Shown: positions 27,284 through 35,475 of the stretch, piece by piece
Position numbering within the stretch: position 1 is the first letter of the stretch
Layout: each line of letters begins with the position of its first letter
The notes under the pieces: model-generated
Told to the model about the DNA's origin: nothing
Database searches by the model: none
Seen by the model: the letters and a program-made list of their open reading frames with translations, nothing else
Made by a program: the position numbers and the translations under genes
Assembly (NCBI GenBank): GCA_023411575.1
Contig: JAEYOP010000017.1
Coordinates: forward strand, 105,899 to 169,898
Length of the DNA: 64,000 bases
Direction of reading: 5' to 3'
From: Bacillota bacterium
GTDB taxonomy: Bacteria > Bacillota > Clostridia > Acetivibrionales > DTU013

Positions 27284-28152
27284 AAATAATGCTCTCCTTT
27301 CAAATAGTTTTGATAAAGCTCGCCCCATATTGACGCAATTGCCTTGCCGGCCGGACTGTGCGGATAGGAGGCGATACTCCTGCATTGATTCACAGCCTTT
27401 ATCACCGTTTCATCAAAGGGTATTTGGCCTATCACGGGAATCGCAAGGTCTGCGCAATCGTTTTCAATTTCTTTTGTATTGTCCGGATTTACATTGAATT
27501 TATTGATACAGACAACACAGCTTACGCCAAAATGCTTTGCGGTATCGATAATCCGCTTCATATCGTGAATGCCCGATACCGTCGGCTCTGCCACAATAAG
27601 CACCAGGTCCGCACCGCTGATGGATGCGATGACTGGACAGCCAATTCCTGGGGACCCGTCTATGATGGCCAGTTCTGCATCCGGTGATTCCTTGACAAGC
27701 TGCTTTTTTACCGCTGCCACCAGCTTGCCCGACGCACCGCCGCCCATCTTGAGCTGTGCAGTGGAAAGCACCTTATCTTCTTGCTTATACAGCATCAGAC
27801 TGCCTGAGGAACAGTCGCACATGCTAATTGCCTGCACAGGGCAAATTTCCACACAAACGCCGCATCCCTCACATTCGTAAGTACCGATGATGCAATCCTG
27901 AATGGCACTGAAACGGCAAGCCTCCTCACAGCATCCGCAGTGAATACATTTTGAATCGTCAATAACCGCTTTCCCGAGCCCATAATAGTCCGTTTTTACC
28001 GGATTGGTCCTTTGCGGAACGGCAAGATGAAGATTAGGCGCATCTACGTCACAGTCGGCAAAGGCGCGGCCTTCGCTCAATTCAATGAATGCGCCCGATA
28101 CAGTGGTTTTACCTGTTCCGCCTTTTCCGCTGAGTATGAGGAGCTGTTTCAC
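27280..28152 (-). CDS. MinD/NUBPL-type ATPase with two [4Fe-4S] ferredoxin motifs (copy 1)
   Basis: A 290-residue ParA/MinD-superfamily ATPase with the deviant Walker A KGGTGKTT near the N-terminus. An inserted ferredoxin domain has two Cys sets (CIHCGCCEEAC and CEGCGVCVEICP, about residues 65-110). The start is GTG 28152, overlapping the previous stop as GTGA. It is a paralogue of the next gene, and tandem pairs of this kind occur widely in anaerobes beside NifX-like proteins. Suggested role: ATP-driven handling of Fe-S clusters or electrons; exact substrate unknown. Confidence 0.9.
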   Translation of the reverse strand: MKQLLILSGKGGTGKTTVSGAFIELSEGRAFADCDVDAPNLHLAVPQRTNPVKTDYYGLGKAVIDDSKCIHCGCCEEACRFSAIQDCIIGTYECEGCGVCVEICPVQAISMCDCSSGSLMLYKQEDKVLSTAQLKMGGGASGKLVAAVKKQLVKESPDAELAIIDGSPGIGCPVIASISGADLVLIVAEPTVSGIHDMKRIIDTAKHFGVSCVVCINKFNVNPDNTKEIENDCADLAIPVIGQIPFDETVIKAVNQCRSIASYPHSPAGKAIASIWGELYQNYLKGEHYL

Positions 28153-28985
28153 GATACCGCCCCCTTTTCAAGAGCTTTCAGCAATTTCCGGAACAACTCC
28201 CGATACTGCTTGTTTTCACGCACGGCTATGAGACCTTTGGAGTTGAGTCTGCCCAACTCCTCATCAAAAGGGATCTGAGCAAGGACCTCGATTTTATTAT
28301 CCGTACAAAATTGCTGCGCCGGATTTTCCCCGGGCAGGCATTTGTTCTGCACCACGCCGAAGGGCTTGTTGAAAAGCTTCACAAGCTCATGGACCATGGA
28401 CAGGTTATGCACGCCAAAAACGGTCGGTTCGGCAACGAGGATGCAAAAATCTGCTTTACGGATGCTTTCCATCACCACGCAGGCACTCCCCGGAGGGCAG
28501 TCAACCACGACTGCGCCTTGCTCGGGCAGCTTTTCCATCAACCCTTTAATGATTGGCACGCCGGAAACCTCGCCTGTGTTCAAACATCCTGTGAGAACAG
28601 CCACATTCCCCGATATACCTTCTTCAATTACGCCGATTTCTCTTTCTTTTTCAACAAGCGCTTTTTCAGGGCAAAAGAGAATACAGCCGCCGCAGGAATG
28701 GCATACCTCATAGAAGGTCATCAGTTTATTTTTAATCAAAGCCAGTGCATTGTACCTGCAAAAATCCACACATTTCCGGCATGCGGTACATTTGTCCGCA
28801 TCTGCCTGCGGCACCGTTACCGCGACAGGGAGACTGGCGGTTATTTGGGGCTTCAGGAACAGATGTCCGTTGGGTTCCTCCACATCGCAATCCACATATA
28901 ACGCCTGGTCGGCAGCACAGGCAAGATTCACCGATAGAAAGGTCTTGCCTGTCCCGCCTTTCCCGCTGAGCACGGCAATTCTCAT
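28149..28985 (-). CDS. MinD-type ATPase with two [4Fe-4S] ferredoxin motifs (copy 2)
   Basis: A 278-residue paralogue of the previous protein: Walker A KGGTGKTF, ferredoxin motifs CTACRKCVDFC and CHSCGGCILFCP (about residues 63-105), and a switch-region VVDCPPGSACVV. It starts at ATG 28985, 4 bases before the preceding stop, with GGAAAGGA upstream. The two copies probably work as a heterodimer, since MinD-family ATPases dimerise face to face. Function inferred only. Confidence 0.9.
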   Translation of the reverse strand: MRIAVLSGKGGTGKTFLSVNLACAADQALYVDCDVEEPNGHLFLKPQITASLPVAVTVPQADADKCTACRKCVDFCRYNALALIKNKLMTFYEVCHSCGGCILFCPEKALVEKEREIGVIEEGISGNVAVLTGCLNTGEVSGVPIIKGLMEKLPEQGAVVVDCPPGSACVVMESIRKADFCILVAEPTVFGVHNLSMVHELVKLFNKPFGVVQNKCLPGENPAQQFCTDNKIEVLAQIPFDEELGRLNSKGLIAVRENKQYRELFRKLLKALEKGAVS

Positions 28986-29356
28986 TCCTTTCCACCTCCG
29001 TGGTGGTGAAAGCCGGGATGAATTTCCGTCAACAGAGAAAGCTTCCCGTCTTTGAAGTCTGCAATGTTGTCCGCCACAGAGCCATCCTGCGCCTTATACA
29101 TTTTAACTCCGGCGGCATTTAGAACCTGTGCGGCATTCTCACCGCAGCGGTAAGTGATAAGGGCCGCAGCTCCGCTGTCTACCAGCGTTTGAGCTGCTTT
29201 GATTCCGGCTCCGCCCTGGCTTGCGGCGGCCCCGTTATCTATAAATTCATAGATTCCACTGTCCGTGTCATACAGCACAAAAAGCGGTGTCCGCCCAAAG
29301 GAAGGGCAGATAGGTGCATCCAGGGATTTGCTTTCTACCGGTACCACTACTTTCAT
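28982..29356 (-). CDS. NifX/NifB-type iron-molybdenum cofactor-binding family protein (second)
   Basis: A 124-residue protein of the same family as 26927-27283 (VVPVESKSLDAPICPSFGRT, VDSGAAALITYRCGENAAQVL). It ends in a His-rich tail, PGFHHHGGGKE, suggesting metal binding. Its reading frame overlaps both neighbours by 4 bases, and GGGGAGGAAAG precedes ATG 29356. Confidence 0.9.
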   Translation of the reverse strand: MKVVVPVESKSLDAPICPSFGRTPLFVLYDTDSGIYEFIDNGAAASQGGAGIKAAQTLVDSGAAALITYRCGENAAQVLNAAGVKMYKAQDGSVADNIADFKDGKLSLLTEIHPGFHHHGGGKE

Positions 29357-30216
29357 TTTGCTTTCCTCCCCGCCTTTACTAATAGAGTTTCAATCTCTTC
29401 AGCTGCATCGAATAAATAATCGTTGCTGAAACGGTCAAATTCGCCCTTGTCGGCAAGCTGGGCCATAGCCGGGTCAACCGGAACTCTGCCGAGAATATTA
29501 AGTCCCAGGTCTTTTGCGGTTTCTGTCAGGTTGCTCTCTCCAAACAGCTTGATTTCCTTGCCGCAGTCCGGACATTTCACATAACTCATATTTTCTACCA
29601 CACCCAAAATAGGGATGTTCATCTGCTTTGCCATGTTGTACGCCTTTTTCACGATCATGGATACAAGCTCCTGCGGCGAAGTCACAACGACAATACCGTC
29701 CAGCGGAATGGACTGGAATACGGTTAACGGTACATCTCCGGTTCCGGGCGGCATATCGATAAAAAGGAAGTCCAGCTCTCCCCAGATAACGTCCGTCCAG
29801 AACTGCTTGACAGCTCCTGCAAGCAGCGGTCCTCTCCAGATAACCGGCGAGTCAGCCTGCTCCAGCAGTAAATTGATAGACATGATACGGATATCATTAT
29901 GGGTCTTTTCCGGAAAGATCCCCAGCTCGCTGGACTGTGCCTTTCTTGTAATTCCGAACATCTTAGGTATGGAAGGGCCGGTTATATCGGCATCCAGTAT
30001 ACCGGTCCTATATCCCTTTCGGTTGACCAGGACGGACAGCATGGCCGTAACCAGGGATTTCCCGACACCGCCCTTGCCGCTGACTACGCCGATTACCTTC
30101 TTGATAGAATTAAGCTCATTGGTTGCTTCAAGAAAGCTTTTGGGGTTCTGTGCACATCCCTCGCAGGACTCCTTGCCGCATTCGCTGTCTGAACAGGCTT
30201 TCTTTTTTTCCGACAT
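29353..30216 (-). CDS. mrp: Mrp/NBP35-family Fe-S cluster carrier ATPase
   Basis: A 287-residue P-loop ATPase (GKGGVGKSLVTAML, Walker A about residue 46) with an N-terminal Cys-rich stretch (CSDSECGKESCEGC) and the C-terminal CPDCG motif that ligates the bridging [4Fe-4S] cluster in Mrp/ApbC/NBP35 proteins. It delivers clusters to apo-proteins in the cytosol. It is the first gene of the five-gene operon. AGGAG precedes ATG 30216, and two copies of a shared 16-base motif lie 28-63 bases upstream. Confidence 0.95.
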   Translation of the reverse strand: MSEKKKACSDSECGKESCEGCAQNPKSFLEATNELNSIKKVIGVVSGKGGVGKSLVTAMLSVLVNRKGYRTGILDADITGPSIPKMFGITRKAQSSELGIFPEKTHNDIRIMSINLLLEQADSPVIWRGPLLAGAVKQFWTDVIWGELDFLFIDMPPGTGDVPLTVFQSIPLDGIVVVTSPQELVSMIVKKAYNMAKQMNIPILGVVENMSYVKCPDCGKEIKLFGESNLTETAKDLGLNILGRVPVDPAMAQLADKGEFDRFSNDYLFDAAEEIETLLVKAGRKAK

Positions 30217-30243
30217 GATTCCTCAACTCCTGAATGATTTTTA

Positions 30244-30279
30244 TATGCCGACAATTATGGTCTTATGCCCACAATTGTC
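30244..30279. promoter_or_regulatory. two direct copies of TATGCCSACAATTRTS upstream of mrp
   Basis: TATGCCGACAATTATG (30244-30259) and TATGCCCACAATTGTC (30264-30279) start 20 bases apart in the mrp promoter region. A third copy occurs at 32081-32096 ahead of thioredoxin. They are probable operators, perhaps for the DUF134 protein encoded next door. Confidence 0.5.
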
Positions 30280-30354
30280 ATTGTATTTCAGTTATGAGCA
30301 TATGTCAATATCTATAACAAGAAAAATAGATAAAAACCAAAGTCAAGCCGCCGC

Positions 30355-30396
30355 AAAATAAAAAATTACTACAGAAGCTTCCTCCCGTAGTAATTT
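30355..30396 (-). terminator. intrinsic terminator of the DUF134 gene
   Basis: AAATTACTAC (30363-30372) pairs with 30387-30396 over 10 bp. On the minus strand the stem runs into TTTTTTATTTT. It lies 55 bases after the DUF134 stop and separates that gene from mrp. Confidence 0.75.
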
Positions 30397-30450
30397 CCGC
30401 TAGATTATTCTGTTGTTCAAGGTCCCGGACCTCATTACATCGTCTCCGTT

Positions 30451-30927
30451 TTATTCTTCCATCCTGCCATGCCGCCAGCAATGTCCTTTGCAAAATCTGC
30501 CTTTACAGTTTTGCCCACAGGTAATCTCTGTTGAGCCACAAGAAGGACATGTGTATTCTCCATTTTTTATCGATTCCATATTCTCGTAGCTTTCCATCCA
30601 TTCCTTGCCGCAATCCGGACATTTTACCGGACAGATATTCCGTGTAAAATTGCCGCCCTCTATGTGAATAATTTTTCCGTTTACCAAACTGTCGGCAATC
30701 TTTTCTCTAGCCGATAAGAGGATCCGCTGAAAGGTGGGACGGGATACCTCCATCTTTTCGGCGCACTCTCCCTGCTCGAATCCTTCCAGGTCTTTAAGCC
30801 GTATGGCCTCCAGTTCTTCAAGCTTTAATATATTCTCCGGAACCTCCGCAATATCTTTATCCGATGGAATGAAATAGGGGATCTTAGGAACATTCTCAAT
30901 CCTTCTCCATTTTGTTGGTCTTGCCAT
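30451..30927 (-). CDS. DUF134 (UPF0251) predicted DNA-binding protein
   Basis: A 158-residue member of DUF134. The N-terminal half has a sigma-factor-like helix-turn-helix (LEELEAIRLKDLEGF, then SRPTFQRILLSAREKIADSL). The C-terminal half has zinc- or cluster-binding Cys pairs (CPVKCPDCGKEW, CPSCG, CGQNCKGRFCKGHC). In anaerobes this family commonly sits beside NifX/MinD/Mrp genes, as here. It probably senses iron, Fe-S or redox state and controls the neighbouring operon, which it precedes on the same strand with its own terminator. Regulatory role inferred. Confidence 0.9.
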   Translation of the reverse strand: MARPTKWRRIENVPKIPYFIPSDKDIAEVPENILKLEELEAIRLKDLEGFEQGECAEKMEVSRPTFQRILLSAREKIADSLVNGKIIHIEGGNFTRNICPVKCPDCGKEWMESYENMESIKNGEYTCPSCGSTEITCGQNCKGRFCKGHCWRHGRMEE

Positions 30928-30995
30928 TTTATCAACTCCGTTTTCAATCTATTTCATATGTTTTGTCGCCATGTCTCTTTTAAGAAAAGAGAGAA

Positions 30996-31523
30996 TTATT
31001 CGAAAAGGGTAAACTTCCAAGAGCAATTACATGTTGTATCTGTAATTTCAGGATAACAGCTAATCGCTTCACATTCAAACCTATCGTCAATTATCTTTGC
31101 AAAATACGTATATTCTATGATACCTACGGATTTACAGGGATGGAACCCCATCCCTTTTTCCTTTCTCGCATTTTGCACACGACAATCCAAGGTCCTATAG
31201 ATCAGTACATTGTCTTCTACTACCATTTCATCCTCATTAATATTCGCATAAAATCTGAGGGATAAGGCCTTTTTTAAGCCTTCGATCCCTGACCTTTCGG
31301 GCAGCTGTAAAAATCCCTTTATCCGTTTGGCTTCTATTTCCGTGAAACGCCTCCAGGCGTTCCTGTCATGTTCTATTGCTTCCTCCATGCCGAATTTCCG
31401 TTCGATTGATTGAAACCAGACCCCATCCATAGCCAGCCAGTTTTTTGAATATATCTCTATCAGTCTAAGCAAGTCCTCTTTGGTCAGATTTTCAATTTCC
31501 CTATTTCTCATAGAATCCACCAT
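30996..31523 (-). CDS. DUF6125-like cytosolic protein
   Basis: A 175-residue soluble protein resembling DUF6125: LTKEDLLRLIEIYSKNWLAMDGVWF near the N-terminus and a C-terminal Cys set (FHPCKSVG, CYPE, TTCNCSWKF) that could bind a metal or cluster. ATG 31523 has AAGGAG 8 bases upstream. It precedes the DUF134 gene by 68 bases on the same strand, with a small A/T-rich hairpin (TCTCTTTT/AAAAGAGA) between. Biochemical role unknown. Confidence 0.7.
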   Translation of the reverse strand: MVDSMRNREIENLTKEDLLRLIEIYSKNWLAMDGVWFQSIERKFGMEEAIEHDRNAWRRFTEIEAKRIKGFLQLPERSGIEGLKKALSLRFYANINEDEMVVEDNVLIYRTLDCRVQNARKEKGMGFHPCKSVGIIEYTYFAKIIDDRFECEAISCYPEITDTTCNCSWKFTLFE

Positions 31524-31655
31524 GTACTCAGCTCCTTTTTCGCAGCGCTTGTCTTTAATACTATATTATCACAGTACCCCCAGCCGGTATTTTATTTTTT
31601 AGAAAATTTACAACATATTCGTTTCCTTTTATCTAAAATATCACATATTGGGATT

Positions 31656-31990
31656 CTATGATAGGAAGATTATAAAGCTGTTTATAAATTCTACCGGGCT
31701 ATCCTTGCTATAAATTAAATTGAATTCTCTCATAATTTTTATTCCGTCAATGGGAACTGCAACCAATGATCCGGCTTGCAGCTCCCTGTTTACTGCTGTT
31801 CGGGATATAACCGTATAGCCCAGGTTTGCTTCAACCAGCGATTTTATAGCCCCTATGCTTCCTATTTCCATATCACCTTTAAATCAGACAGGTTATAGTC
31901 CAGTTCTGTAAGTTTATTTTCAAAGATCTCCCTTGTACCGGATCCTCTTTGTCTTAATATCAAACTTCCATTAATGAGCTCATCCATTAC
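31656..31990 (-). pseudogene. LysR-type regulator fragment with frameshift and no DNA-binding domain
   Basis: Two frames together give the C-terminal effector domain of a CysL-like LysR protein. The upstream piece is LILRQRGSGTREIFENKL (31880-31990). A one-base shift near 31869 leads to MEIGSIGAIKSLVEANLGYT (31656-31871). The N-terminal helix-turn-helix is absent. Just upstream a 25-codon frame with an excellent Shine-Dalgarno (ATG 32057, MFDIIVKQIATVEEF) runs out of frame into the remnant; its origin is not recognised. The stretch 31524-32182 otherwise holds only the thioredoxin promoter. Confidence 0.7.
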
Positions 31991-32080
31991 CTGGATTCTT
32001 CAGCGTTTCATCAAATTCCTCAACAGTGGCAATTTGTTTAACAATAATATCAAACATTATATAGCCTCCTGTTATTTGCA

Positions 32081-32127
32081 TATGCCCATAATTGTTATTG
32101 GCACAAATACCCCCCCATGGGTATAAT
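32081..32127 (+). promoter_or_regulatory. thioredoxin promoter with CsoR-like palindrome and shared 16-base motif
   Basis: TTGGCA (32098-32103) and TATAAT (32122-32127) with an 18-base spacer form a good promoter. The spacer and -10 are covered by the inverted repeat ATACCC-N6-GGGTAT (32107-32124), which resembles operators of CsoR/CstR-type copper or persulfide repressors. TATGCCCATAATTGTT (32081-32096), overlapping the -35, matches the two sites upstream of mrp. Confidence 0.6.
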
Positions 32128-32182
32128 AAAATCATTATACTAAATTATTACGATATTGTAAGCCTGAAAGGAGAATTTCAAA

Positions 32183-32500
32183 ATGTCAATTCAATTAGGC
32201 ACACACAATTTTGAGCAGGAGGTCAGCAAATCCTCAATCCCTGTACTGGTGGACTTCTGGGCTCCCTGGTGCGGCCCTTGCCGCGCGGTATCACCGGTCC
32301 TGGATGAACTGACCGCCAAGTATGCCGGTAAAATAAAAATCGGAAAGGTTAACGTGGATGAGGAGACGGCACTGGCATCAAATTTCAGAGTTATGAGCAT
32401 ACCAACATTAATTCTGTTCAAAAATGGCCATTTAGTTGCGCAAGTGGTTGGAGCTCGCCCTCTTTCTGAGCTTGAAGCAATGATACAAAAAGCCGTTTAA
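32183..32500 (+). CDS. trxA: thioredoxin
   Basis: A 105-residue thioredoxin with the redox-active WCGPC motif (about residues 30-34), the cis-proline segment SIPTLILFKNG and normal family length. It reduces protein disulfides in the cytoplasm. AAAGGAG precedes ATG 32183. The promoter carries a CsoR-like operator and a motif shared with the Fe-S operon, which suggests induction by thiol, persulfide, copper or redox stress. No reductase gene adjoins it. Confidence 0.96.
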   Translation: MSIQLGTHNFEQEVSKSSIPVLVDFWAPWCGPCRAVSPVLDELTAKYAGKIKIGKVNVDEETALASNFRVMSIPTLILFKNGHLVAQVVGARPLSELEAMIQKAV

Positions 32501-32559
32501 CATCGTTTAAAGCCGATATGAGGTGGCTGCCGTGTGAAAAACGCTAAGCATATTTCAAA

Positions 32560-32740
32560 GAAATTTAATCTGGAGCATTCCGTCCTTTTTGAGAATACGA
32601 ATAACGTCTTTTATAAATCCCTCGTCTTTATCGTTTTCTTTTTTCTCTGCCGGGGAAGAAGGTGGTTCCCTGATTCTCCAGAAGCCCATGGCTCCTAAAA
32701 AAGGCTCAATGCATAATTAAACGCAAATTGTCTGATTCTT
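32560..32740 (-). pseudogene. degraded C-terminus of a membrane protein
   Basis: On the minus strand two frames join into one protein-like tail. QFAFNYALSLF is followed, after a one-base shift in a run of Ts (near 32700), by LGAMGFWRIREPP, an acidic/Lys linker and FIKDVIRILKKDG, ending at a stop near 32562. The hydrophobic-then-charged pattern suggests the end of a transporter. This is the only content I can see in the gene-free stretch 32501-32818 besides the next gene's ribosome site. Confidence 0.4.
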
Positions 32741-32818
32741 GAACCATTCATCCCGCTGTGATACACTGAGTGTAAATATCTGTTATTCATCATTTTATAA
32801 GCCACAGGGGGGAACTAC

Positions 32819-33868
32819 ATGAATCTTCGAGGATTACAACAGCAGATATCCCAGGTTAAAGAGATCGCGATCATCGGCCGGAATGCAGAAATCAGCGGCG
32901 CCGTTTGCCACGTCATGGGCCTGGTGCTCAGTGATTGTAATAAGCTGCAGATGCTGGTTCTGCAATATGATGAAGCCTATCGGAGCAAGCTTGAAGAATC
33001 AGAAATCGCGGACCTGTCCATATCTCCTGTTGAGAGGCTTTCTAACCGAATGCAATTGTGCCGGGACAGAAATCCCGGACCAGCAGTGCGGTTAAGCAGC
33101 ATCGAAAAAGTCCGCATTGGCGGCCTGGAATTGACAAGTCATGAAAGCAGCAGCGGCATGTGCAGGACCGATGACTGGGATAAGCTTGTGTTGTTTTCCC
33201 ACTTTCTCATAAATGGCTGGAATCCGGGCGGCATTGATACACAGGAGCTAAACGCCTTGTTTTTTACGGCGCTTAGCTTTGATGGTACGTATGAAAGCAT
33301 TCCTGCTTTTGATGCGGAGGCGCAAATTCACTTTAATATGCGCCAGAACAGCGGGTGTCATCTTGTGGGATTGCCCGTAACCCTGTCGGTCGGCAGCGAA
33401 TACGCTGAAAAATTGTACTTTTTTGACAAGGTAAGCGGAAAACAACACTGGGCACAAATCAACAAGGTTACTCTTTGCGACATATGGGCGGAAGTATTGA
33501 AAGCCTTTGATAACCCCCAGATGACGGAACACTTTTCCCCGGAACACTTGAACCGGCAGAAGGCGGAATTTGAAAAGCATCTTGCGGAAATATGCCCTAA
33601 AGGCATGTGTTATATGATGATTGAGTATGAGTGTGAGGAAGAGATCACCCTTCAGTTTTACAGCAAACGGTGGCTTGACGCAAACACAAGCTGTAGCAGC
33701 AGTCTCATCGGCTTTATCATGAAGCCGGATGAACCCACCGGTAAACTGGGTATGAAGCTGAAGTCCGCTGTTATCCAGGACCCATTAACTCCGGATACCA
33801 CCAGTATCGAAGCAGAGCTGTTTCAATATATTCAGGGTTTCAGGCCGGAGGACATTATAATGCCCTAG
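32819..33868 (+). CDS. hypothetical soluble protein
   Basis: I do not recognise this 349-residue protein. It has no signal peptide or membrane segment. It contains several Cys residues (ICPKGMCYMM, YECEEE, SCSSS), a conserved-looking hydrophobic core and a mixed alpha/beta pattern. Its base composition matches its neighbours. The Shine-Dalgarno AGGGGGG lies 6 bases before ATG 32819, supporting translation. It stands alone and converges on the serpin gene. Confidence 0.75.
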   Translation: MNLRGLQQQISQVKEIAIIGRNAEISGAVCHVMGLVLSDCNKLQMLVLQYDEAYRSKLEESEIADLSISPVERLSNRMQLCRDRNPGPAVRLSSIEKVRIGGLELTSHESSSGMCRTDDWDKLVLFSHFLINGWNPGGIDTQELNALFFTALSFDGTYESIPAFDAEAQIHFNMRQNSGCHLVGLPVTLSVGSEYAEKLYFFDKVSGKQHWAQINKVTLCDIWAEVLKAFDNPQMTEHFSPEHLNRQKAEFEKHLAEICPKGMCYMMIEYECEEEITLQFYSKRWLDANTSCSSSLIGFIMKPDEPTGKLGMKLKSAVIQDPLTPDTTSIEAELFQYIQGFRPEDIIMP

Positions 33869-33915
33869 AATCCGGAATGCCTAAAGCCACCCGTATCATG
33901 CAGCCCAAATAGCCG

Positions 33916-35181
33916 TTACTCCCCGATGTCCATCGCCGCACCGATAAACAGAGGCAGATTTGTTTCGCAGTCGATAAGCATATAGACAAACGGGCGGTCG
34001 AGGTAGACGGTCTTGATCTCCTCCGGCTCGATGACAGCCGTTGTTTCCGCCATTTCCACTACAGTCGCGGCGCCGGCCTTGGTACCTTTTTCGTCCAATG
34101 CGATGTAGGTCTTATGGATGACACGGTTGATAAAGATGTTCTCCTTGCCGTTGTCGTACAGGCCCAGTCCGGTGAAATCCGCAAGGCCGGCGTCAAATGC
34201 ATCGGGCATCCCCATGCCGACCAGCACATCGCTCATCTCAAGGGAATACTCGCTCTCGAACTTGGGGATGGCCGTGTTCACCTGAACGCTCCGCGCGTTT
34301 TCAAGAGTGTTCCGGAGTCCCTCGCCGGTAAGCGACGCGATGTATTCGGCAACCGAGACTCCCTCGTTGGGCAGCAGGGCGGCAAATGCGTACTTCCGGT
34401 CTGCGTAATATTTGATGAAGCCCGTGGCATCCTCATCGTTGAGATACATGTGCTCGGAGCTGTACATCATCTTTGCGTTTCTTGCCGTTCCGGACTCCGT
34501 GGTAAATGTCCCGTCGCGCACTTGGTTCTCTTTGTAGATGTTCTGCCATTCGGCGTCGAAGGCCAGCGCGTTGACAAGGTACATGACGGCCTCGGCCGGG
34601 ATTTTATCAAGGATGTCCTTGATCATGCCGTCGGTCCTGTCGCTGACCCATCCGTTGATTTCCTTCAGCGTGGTGTCGTCAAAGGCGGCCTTGTAGATGG
34701 ATGCGCCGTAGTAGTCCGCGTTTTTCTGGAGGAAATCCTGCTCGACCTTCAGCCTGTCATCATCCTTGAACCATATCGAATTGGCAAGGCTGACTTTGTA
34801 CTTGTCTCCGGCGGGCAGGCGTTCCATATAGGCATGCAGATACTTGTTGAGCTCTTGGACGGGAAGACCGAAGACATCCTCCATCTGTGCGAGCGTCTCA
34901 CCCTTCGCCCCGTTGGCCGTCATGGCAAGGGCGCACACTATGGAGAGCGGAGAGATCAGTGGGTTACCATCAGCGGGTACGGTGTTTTGAAACAGCCTCA
35001 CTGCAAAGTCCGCTATTGCATCCGAATAGTTGCCGGTAAGGTCAATGTCAGAGCTCACGGCGGTGGACTTAACGTTGGCCATAAGGTCGGCCGCCTGTGC
35101 GGTGCCGCAGCCTGAGAGGGAAAGCAGTTCGGAAATCGTGATCACAATGCAGAGAACTCCCGCCATAATTCGTCTTTTCAT
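33916..35181 (-). CDS. serpin-family protease inhibitor, lipoprotein
   Basis: A 421-residue extracellular serpin. The N-terminus has a lipobox (LSLSGCG, Cys about 24), so it should be tethered to the outer membrane face. Serpin hallmarks are NPLISPLSIVCALAM, LVNALAFDAEW and the reactive-centre hinge GTKAGAATVVEMAET. The hinge has small residues at P12-P8 as in inhibitory serpins, followed by a reactive loop near TAVIEPEE. It would trap serine or cysteine proteases by conformational change. ATG 35181 has AAAGGAG ahead. It is monocistronic. Confidence 0.95.
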   Translation of the reverse strand: MKRRIMAGVLCIVITISELLSLSGCGTAQAADLMANVKSTAVSSDIDLTGNYSDAIADFAVRLFQNTVPADGNPLISPLSIVCALAMTANGAKGETLAQMEDVFGLPVQELNKYLHAYMERLPAGDKYKVSLANSIWFKDDDRLKVEQDFLQKNADYYGASIYKAAFDDTTLKEINGWVSDRTDGMIKDILDKIPAEAVMYLVNALAFDAEWQNIYKENQVRDGTFTTESGTARNAKMMYSSEHMYLNDEDATGFIKYYADRKYAFAALLPNEGVSVAEYIASLTGEGLRNTLENARSVQVNTAIPKFESEYSLEMSDVLVGMGMPDAFDAGLADFTGLGLYDNGKENIFINRVIHKTYIALDEKGTKAGAATVVEMAETTAVIEPEEIKTVYLDRPFVYMLIDCETNLPLFIGAAMDIGE

Positions 35182-35330
35182 ATGAGCTCCTTTCAACCCG
35201 GATTTTTGGGTATGTCAATTAGACGAAGAAGCATGGCAGAATGTTTCTCTACCCTCGCTTTCAGTTTGTTCCTGCTGCAGCAAAAGGCTGCTCACGCAAA
35301 CAACGCAACCTGCATCCCCTCTTGACTTTA

Positions 35331-35475
35331 TTATCCGTGTTCGGTGCGGATCGTTTCAACGATATTATCTCCGCGAAGCCGTGACATTGAATAACGCATT
35401 GTGACCCACGTTACGGCGATCACACCGAGCGCACACTGAAATATTGACACCCATGGGATCGCGTAACAGCGATAG
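35331..35475 (-). pseudogene. C-terminal remnant of an FtsX-type ABC permease
   Basis: A minus-strand frame of about 45 codons ends at TAA 35333-35331. It encodes a hydrophobic helix and cytoplasmic tail (AIPWVSIFQCALGVIAV, then RLRGDNIVETIRTEHG), the typical end of a bacitracin/macrolide-type ABC permease. The frame loses similarity at about 35475, exactly where the AbiE promoter region begins. The rest of the permease is missing. This remnant, the AbiE promoter and the serpin leader fill the gene-free stretch 35182-35579. Confidence 0.75.

Noticed and set aside
26927..30216. Nitrogen-fixation (nif) cluster
   Set aside because: NifX-like and PII proteins occur in the window, but there is no nifH, nifD, nifK, nifE or nifN; the set matches the general Fe-S/NifX-MinD-Mrp clusters of anaerobes.
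30940..30996. Terminator between the DUF6125 and DUF134 genes
   Set aside because: A TCTCTTTT/AAAAGAGA hairpin exists but it is A/T-rich and has no U-tract, so termination is not supported.
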